A stretch of 46,249 nucleotides of DNA from Saprospiraceae bacterium (GTDB lineage: Bacteria > Bacteroidota > Bacteroidia > Chitinophagales > Saprospiraceae), in the NCBI GenBank assembly GCA_013001595.1, contig JABDMH010000124.1, forward strand, positions 1 to 46,249, in the 5' to 3' direction. Within the stretch, counting starts at the first letter, position 1. Each line of letters opens with the position of its first letter. Of the stretch, positions 42,563 through 46,249 are shown piece by piece. The position numbers were made by a program, and so were the translations under genes. The notes under the pieces are model-generated. The model was not told where the DNA came from, made no database searches, and worked only from the letters and a program-made list of their open reading frames with translations.

Positions 42563-44455
42563 ATGATATTTTGTAATATGTCAACTACGAGTGCGCCGAT
42601 TTGTTTATTCATTCTACTCCTTCCCATTGCCCTCTTTGCTCAGCAAAAGCGATTATTAAATGCGGCGGCCAATTTCGAGCAGCTCAGCATAGATCGGAAT
42701 TATGCCGGATTTGAGAGAAGCAGTGCCACAACAGGTGTTCGATATAGGGGTGTGCCCAGATCTGCAAATTTTTTAAACCAAGAAGTGGTGGTGGGTTCAA
42801 CCTTGTTTGACCTACAAACCAATGCATCGCTGTCTAATCGGCTGTATCTCGGAGCAGATGGTACTAAGGTAGCAGCGTGGATGCTCGACCTCTCCTTCTC
42901 AGATGATGCTCCAGATCGCGGCACTGGCATCAATCAGCACATTGACAGCTGGCAAGCACTTCCACAGATGCGCATCGAATCAGAAAGGACGGGTTGGCCG
43001 AGTGTGTCGCGATTAGGAGATGGACGTCTGATTGTCACCAGCCATACCGTCGACAATGAACTGATATTGAGCAGGCAGGCGGTAGATGGCGTTTGGATGG
43101 AATCGAAGTTGCCCACCATTACCCCTAAAGGGAGGTTATGGCCACATAGCACGGTTGGAGGGTCAGACGAAATGAGCATTCACCTCGTTGCCTTGAGCAC
43201 ACCGACTGCCTTCGAAGGCGAACCTTACTTAGGGATGGAAGGGCAGCTGTTATACTGCCGTTCAACGGACGGTGGTGATACCTGGGATCAGGTGGACATG
43301 ATCATTCCGGGTTTGGACAGCAGTAAACACTTGCGTATTGATCCCGATGCCTATGAAATTGTCGGCGATGGAGAGATCGTGGCCATCACCCATTTTGGGG
43401 GTTGGGGAGATGTGACTTTATTTAAGTCGACCGATAATGGCGATACTTGGAACAGCATCATCATCAGAGATTTTCCCTTGGACAAATATGTGATCGATAG
43501 CGGATACTCGGTTGACGACATCCCGCTAGATACTTTGGCACCGGAGTCTTTGGCCATCTTGACTTCTTCCGGAGAGGGAGATTTGGCCATCGATCGGGAT
43601 GGCAACATCCATATCACTTTCGCCGATATGTATGTTCGAGATTCAACATTGGATGATGAGGGCACCACTTTTTATCCGTTTCGGTCGGGCATTTCCTACT
43701 GGAATGAATCGATGGCAGCACCGATGTTTATCGGTGGTGTCATAGATTATGACAACAATGATACACTATCGATAGACGTGCGGCAAATAGCGCGTTATGG
43801 AAACAGTACGTTGACATCTACACCGACCATCAGCCTAGATCAGCAGGGGGGAGTGTATGTCGCCTATTCTGCAGTTTCCGAAGCTCACTTCAATGAGAAG
43901 GACGAACAACATTATCGCCATTTGGTGGTTTTAAAATCGCTGGATGGGGGCATCAATTGGGGACCACTATACGACCTGATCAATGACGAATTTTCAGATC
44001 CGGAGTTCAACTATTTTATTGAAGCCGTATATCCATCGTCGGCCATGCTGGCAGCTGACACGTTGCACATCTTATATCAGCAAGACTTCTTTCCGGGTCA
44101 CCGCTTGGTCGATAGCATGGATGCCAGGGCAGAAAACTTCATGGTCTATTTGGCGGTGCCTACAGATCTGATCCCTTACGATGGGCCGGTATCCATCCAG
44201 GAAGATGTGCTTGCTTTGGGGATACAGGCATTTCCCAATCCGACCGAAAACGAGGTAACCATCAGGAGCACAGACATGCCGTCAGGCACATTTTTTGAGG
44301 TACAAGTTTTTAATCTCTCCGGTCAGTTGATGTATGCATTATCCAACCGGCCTCTGCCCATACAACTCGAACTGGGCTTCCTCCCACAAGGCCCCTATTT
44401 GGTGAGGGTGAGTGCAGCTGAGGGGGTGGGATGGACGAAATTAGTCAAACGTTGA
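42563..44455 (+). CDS. Secreted BNR/sialidase-like protein with T9SS sorting domain
   Basis: 630 residues. The start may be ATG 42563 or 42578 (MSTTSAPICLFILLLPIALF); a signal peptide ends near ALFAQQ. Asp-box repeats show a six-bladed sialidase-type propeller: STDGGDTWDQ (about 235), STDNGDTWNS (about 289) and SLDGGINWG (about 457), with more degenerate copies between. Catalytic Arg triad and Tyr of true sialidases are not evident, so a binding or other hydrolase role is equally likely. Residues about 550-630 are a type A T9SS C-terminal domain: IQAFPNPTENEVTI, FEVQVFNLSGQLMY, QGPYLVRVSAAEG and TKLVKR. The protein should be exported by the type IX system and attached or released at the surface. 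Confidence 0.88.
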   Translation: MIFCNMSTTSAPICLFILLLPIALFAQQKRLLNAAANFEQLSIDRNYAGFERSSATTGVRYRGVPRSANFLNQEVVVGSTLFDLQTNASLSNRLYLGADGTKVAAWMLDLSFSDDAPDRGTGINQHIDSWQALPQMRIESERTGWPSVSRLGDGRLIVTSHTVDNELILSRQAVDGVWMESKLPTITPKGRLWPHSTVGGSDEMSIHLVALSTPTAFEGEPYLGMEGQLLYCRSTDGGDTWDQVDMIIPGLDSSKHLRIDPDAYEIVGDGEIVAITHFGGWGDVTLFKSTDNGDTWNSIIIRDFPLDKYVIDSGYSVDDIPLDTLAPESLAILTSSGEGDLAIDRDGNIHITFADMYVRDSTLDDEGTTFYPFRSGISYWNESMAAPMFIGGVIDYDNNDTLSIDVRQIARYGNSTLTSTPTISLDQQGGVYVAYSAVSEAHFNEKDEQHYRHLVVLKSLDGGINWGPLYDLINDEFSDPEFNYFIEAVYPSSAMLAADTLHILYQQDFFPGHRLVDSMDARAENFMVYLAVPTDLIPYDGPVSIQEDVLALGIQAFPNPTENEVTIRSTDMPSGTFFEVQVFNLSGQLMYALSNRPLPIQLELGFLPQGPYLVRVSAAEGVGWTKLVKR

Positions 44456-44672
44456 GGGTGCCTCAGGAGGGTGTAATTACATGTAAGCATGGTGGTGATC
44501 TAACATACTGATTTGAAATAGGTGCATAGGCGGTGATGTGCCGATCCATTTGCTGCTATTGTCTATATTTGTCATCTCCTGGGTAGGGCTTGCAAAATCC
44601 TGCCAGATGTCTGCATCTCAACTATAGTTGAAATCACCTGAAGGGTGAAAATGCAGCTAGGGGGTAAGACGT
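44456..44672. other. Intergenic stretch before the tRNA-Leu locus
   Basis: No gene. 44618-44631 is a 14-bp palindrome (TCAACTATAGTTGA). Nothing else distinctive. Confidence 0.4.
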
Positions 44673-44740
44673 AGTGGCGGAATTGGTAGATCCCGCTATA
44701 GCGGGACAGGCCGCGCTTCCAATGCTAATTGTTTGGAAGC
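44673..44740 (+). repeat. Partial tRNA-Leu copy followed by two perfect inverted repeats
   Basis: 44673-44690 (AGTGGCGGAATTGGTAGA) is identical to 44785-44802 in the intact tRNA-Leu downstream, covering the end of the acceptor strand and the D-arm. The match then breaks into a 16-bp palindrome, TCCCGCTATAGCGGGA (44691-44706), and an 8-bp stem GCTTCCAA/TTGGAAGC (44715-44740, 10-nt loop). Not a functional tRNA: no anticodon arm, T-arm or matching acceptor strand. Confidence 0.7.
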
Positions 44741-44779
44741 ATTTCCCTGAGAAAGATCTGGGAGACATATTTAAGATTT

Positions 44780-44863
44780 GCCGCAGTGGCGGAATTGGTA
44801 GACGCGCACGTTTCAGGGGCGTGTATTCTTACGAGTGTGGGGGTTCGACTCCCCCCTGCGGCA
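44780..44863 (+). tRNA. tRNA-Leu(CAG)
   Basis: 84 nt. Acceptor GCCGCAG pairs perfectly with CTGCGGC, discriminator A. D-arm TGGCGGAATTGGTAGACGC; anticodon stem CACGT/GCGTG with loop TTCAGGG, anticodon CAG (reads CUG codons); a long class II variable arm; T-arm GGGGG, TTCGACT, CCCCC. No CCA is encoded (ACTT follows), so it is added after transcription. Confidence 0.97.
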
Positions 44864-45099
44864 CTTTTGTTTATAGTAATGCCCATGGTGAGATCGGGAT
44901 ATTGATTGACATCTTGCTGATCTAAGCGCACGGCATTTCCACTAAATCGACCGAGTGATTATCTTTTATCTAGACAGTAATTTCAACGCAATAGATAATG
45001 GAAGAACGGTATTTCACAAAAAATTAGCCCTTCTTCAGAGGCTGTCATACGCATTTAATAATATCCCTATGGTCGTAAGTAAATAACTCATCTAGACGA

Positions 45100-45781
45100 A
45101 TGACTAGATATGAGCATCATCGGAGTACCTCCATTGGTTCCAGGATAAGGGAAGTTGTTTTTGGCATGGAGGACGGTATGGTCTCGACTTTAGGTGCAAT
45201 TACCGGGATTGCAATTGGAAGTCAAGACCAGTATACCGTTATCCTGTCAGGTACGGTTATTATTGCAGTAGAATCTATATCAATGTCCATTGGCTCCTAC
45301 ATTTCCAACCGATCGGAATACGAGGTCAATCAAAGAAGGATAGCAGAAGAAAAGGAGGAGATAGCAGATTTTCCAGAACAGGAAAAAGAAGAACTTTTGC
45401 AGATGTTCATTAGGGATGGATGGCCTGCTGGTCTGGCAAGAGAAATGTCGGAGACCGCCTCAAAGGATCCTGGCTTAATGCTTAACGAAATGACTCACCG
45501 AGAGCTATTGATAACACACGCATCCCCAAAGGATGCTTTGATAAACAGTCTTTTCATGTTTATTTCGTATATCACAGGTGGACTTTTGCCTCTTGTCCCA
45601 TCAACGTGCCATGCTTATATCTATTGTAATAACCTTAACTGGTTTGTTTGGGATTGGTGCCGTTGTCACCAGATATTCCAACGTCGCTTGGTTTAAGGCA
45701 GGTGGTCGTGTATTGGTACTTGGTATTGTTGCCCTGGTGGTTGGTTTTCTATTAGGCGAGCTCGCTATGATTTTTAGATGA
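45100..45781 (+). pseudogene. VIT1/CCC1-family iron/manganese transporter, frame broken near residue 168
   Basis: Frame 1 (from ATG 45100) gives REVVFGMEDGMVSTLGAITG, the first VIT1 helix with its conserved Asp/Glu, GTVIIAVESISMSIGSYISN, then a charged cytoplasmic region (EEKEEIADFPEQEKEELLQM) that binds metal in this family, and FMFISYITGGLLPLVP. At 45597-45611 the frame changes; the other frame supplies MLISIVITLTGLFGIGAVV, the last helices and GELAMIFR with a stop at 45781. Restoring one C in CCC (45597-45599) and one A near 45611 rejoins them as PLVPINVPMLIS; a single insertion is the alternative. Whole length about 227 residues, normal for the family, so the gene may be intact in the organism. 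Confidence 0.8.
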
Positions 45782-45882
45782 GATCGCCCTTACAGTCTAT
45801 GTTTGATGAACATGTATGTTTTTCGGCATCTGATACATTCCCTTGGAGATGCATTCTACAACATCGGTTCAAAGTAGGAAAA

Positions 45883-45928
45883 AGCCATTTCTAATTGAGG
45901 CTCAAAATTAGATGGCTAGGTTTTTTTT
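45883..45928 (+). terminator. Rho-independent terminator after the VIT1 gene
   Basis: AGCCA and TCTAATT pair with AATTAGA and TGGCT (two-base bulge, 9-nt loop GAGGCTCAA), followed three bases later by eight T. Lies 100 bp downstream of the transporter stop on the plus strand. The clearest intrinsic terminator in the window. Confidence 0.8.
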
Positions 45929-45939
45929 ACTAATGATGA

Positions 45940-46249
45940 ACTTGAAATACAGAACTTAGATCGCCATGATAGAGGAGCGTACTTTTTATCTGAAGTTTTA
46001 TTTTTCTTACCCTGCGCACCAATTGAGTTTCTTCTTCTGGTTAGGGTCCTAAAGCAATCTCGATCAACGGAGGGAATGATCACGGTCTCAGATTACCAGC
46101 CCTCAACTGCCTTGCAATATTGCGGGCATCGATTTTATCGGTCTTAACCACTCCTTGCTTAGAGGTCTCGAATGTCAGTAGGATTGACCACATAGGTTTG
46201 CCACCCAAATTCGATAAATCTTCGAGCGGGTTCATACCCGCAGCATCCA
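45940..46249 (-). mobile_element. IS110-family transposase remnant, decayed and cut by the window edge
   Basis: Minus-strand reading from the right edge gives, across frame changes, GYEPARRFIEFGWQTYVVNP, TSKQGVVKTDKIDARNIARQ, LRAGNLRP, VIIPSVDRDCFRTLTRR and LVRRVRKIKLQIKSTLLYHG. These are the DEDD-domain blocks of IS110/IS492 transposases (VVNPxD, KTDKxDAxxLA, RxLxRxR, IKxxLxxxG). Stops and at least three frame changes show it is not functional as written. Homology fades near 45940, before the C-terminal transposase_20 domain. The 5' part lies beyond the window. Confidence 0.85.

Noticed and set aside
44674-44925. Plus-strand open frame of 83 codons across the tRNA-Leu locus
   Set aside because: It is the translation of the tRNA and its partial copy; the SGGIGRRARFRG-type peptide is a known spurious product of tRNA-Leu sequence.
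1-46249. CRISPR array, rRNA operon, prophage or replication origin
   Set aside because: No regularly spaced repeats, no rRNA-like sequence, no phage structural or replication-initiation genes were seen.

Overview
The window (46,249 bp) comes from a Bacteroidota chromosome, probably a marine or environmental Saprospiria/Cytophagia-type organism. Evidence: a SusC/RagA TonB-linked porin, a secreted protein with a T9SS C-terminal sorting domain, a BatA-type membrane protein, a HemJ-type oxidase, carbD-regulatory and TonB-C domains, a TAnnTTTG-type -7 promoter box, and no obvious Shine-Dalgarno sequences. The order is inferred from style only; no 16S or marker phylogeny was possible.

Layout. 1-4345: 3' part of a susC gene, a purple-acid-phosphatase-like lipoprotein, and a 61-bp remnant of the 3' end of a second susC. 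4509-6461 (minus): an alpha-toroid (squalene-cyclase/prenyltransferase-like) protein followed by a frame-broken GNAT-like acyltransferase. 6755-10318: a GH106 plus GH43-like fusion. 10588-12505 (minus): a BlaI repressor with an M56/BlaR1-like sensor whose gene is split by one frameshift; two AACTA-N6-TAGTT operators lie around its promoter. 12741-14750: a TPR sensor with a class III nucleotide cyclase domain. 15450-18245: a GH2 beta-mannosidase-like enzyme. 18352-23639: ruvB with a small lipoprotein gene, icd, and a UvrD/PcrA helicase. 23640-24830: mostly non-coding, with a broken small secreted-protein gene and a long intergenic repeat. 24831-28827 (minus): a membrane protein, a retropepsin-PDZ protein, a DUF937-OmpA protein and a bile-acid-symporter-family transporter. 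28988-34288 (plus): glycerate kinase, a Dna2-like nuclease-helicase and a degenerate CDF/HMA transporter in one tight run. 34349-42497 (minus): queE, a VOC protein, gmhA, a GT2 glycosyltransferase, DUF4199, a metal-ligand-less dihydroorotase homologue, a BatA/VWA protein and hemJ. 42563-44455: a T9SS-exported BNR-repeat protein. 44673-46249: a tRNA-Leu(CAG) gene with a partial copy upstream, a frame-broken VIT1/CCC1 transporter with its terminator, and an IS110 transposase remnant at the edge.

Functionally this is a mixture of glycan and organic phosphate scavenging (SusC, phosphatase, GH106-GH43, GH2, BNR protein), housekeeping (ruvB, icd, uvrD, hemJ, queE) and envelope functions. The points most worth a second look are: (i) two families of inverted intergenic repeats, one carrying a hairpin conserved by apparent compensatory change; (ii) recurrent single-base losses in homopolymers that break otherwise intact genes, which may be residual long-read errors; (iii) the Dna2-like enzyme lacking obvious Fe-S cysteines; (iv) the toroid plus GNAT pair. 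I found no CRISPR array, prophage or clear defence island, and nothing here proves a new system.
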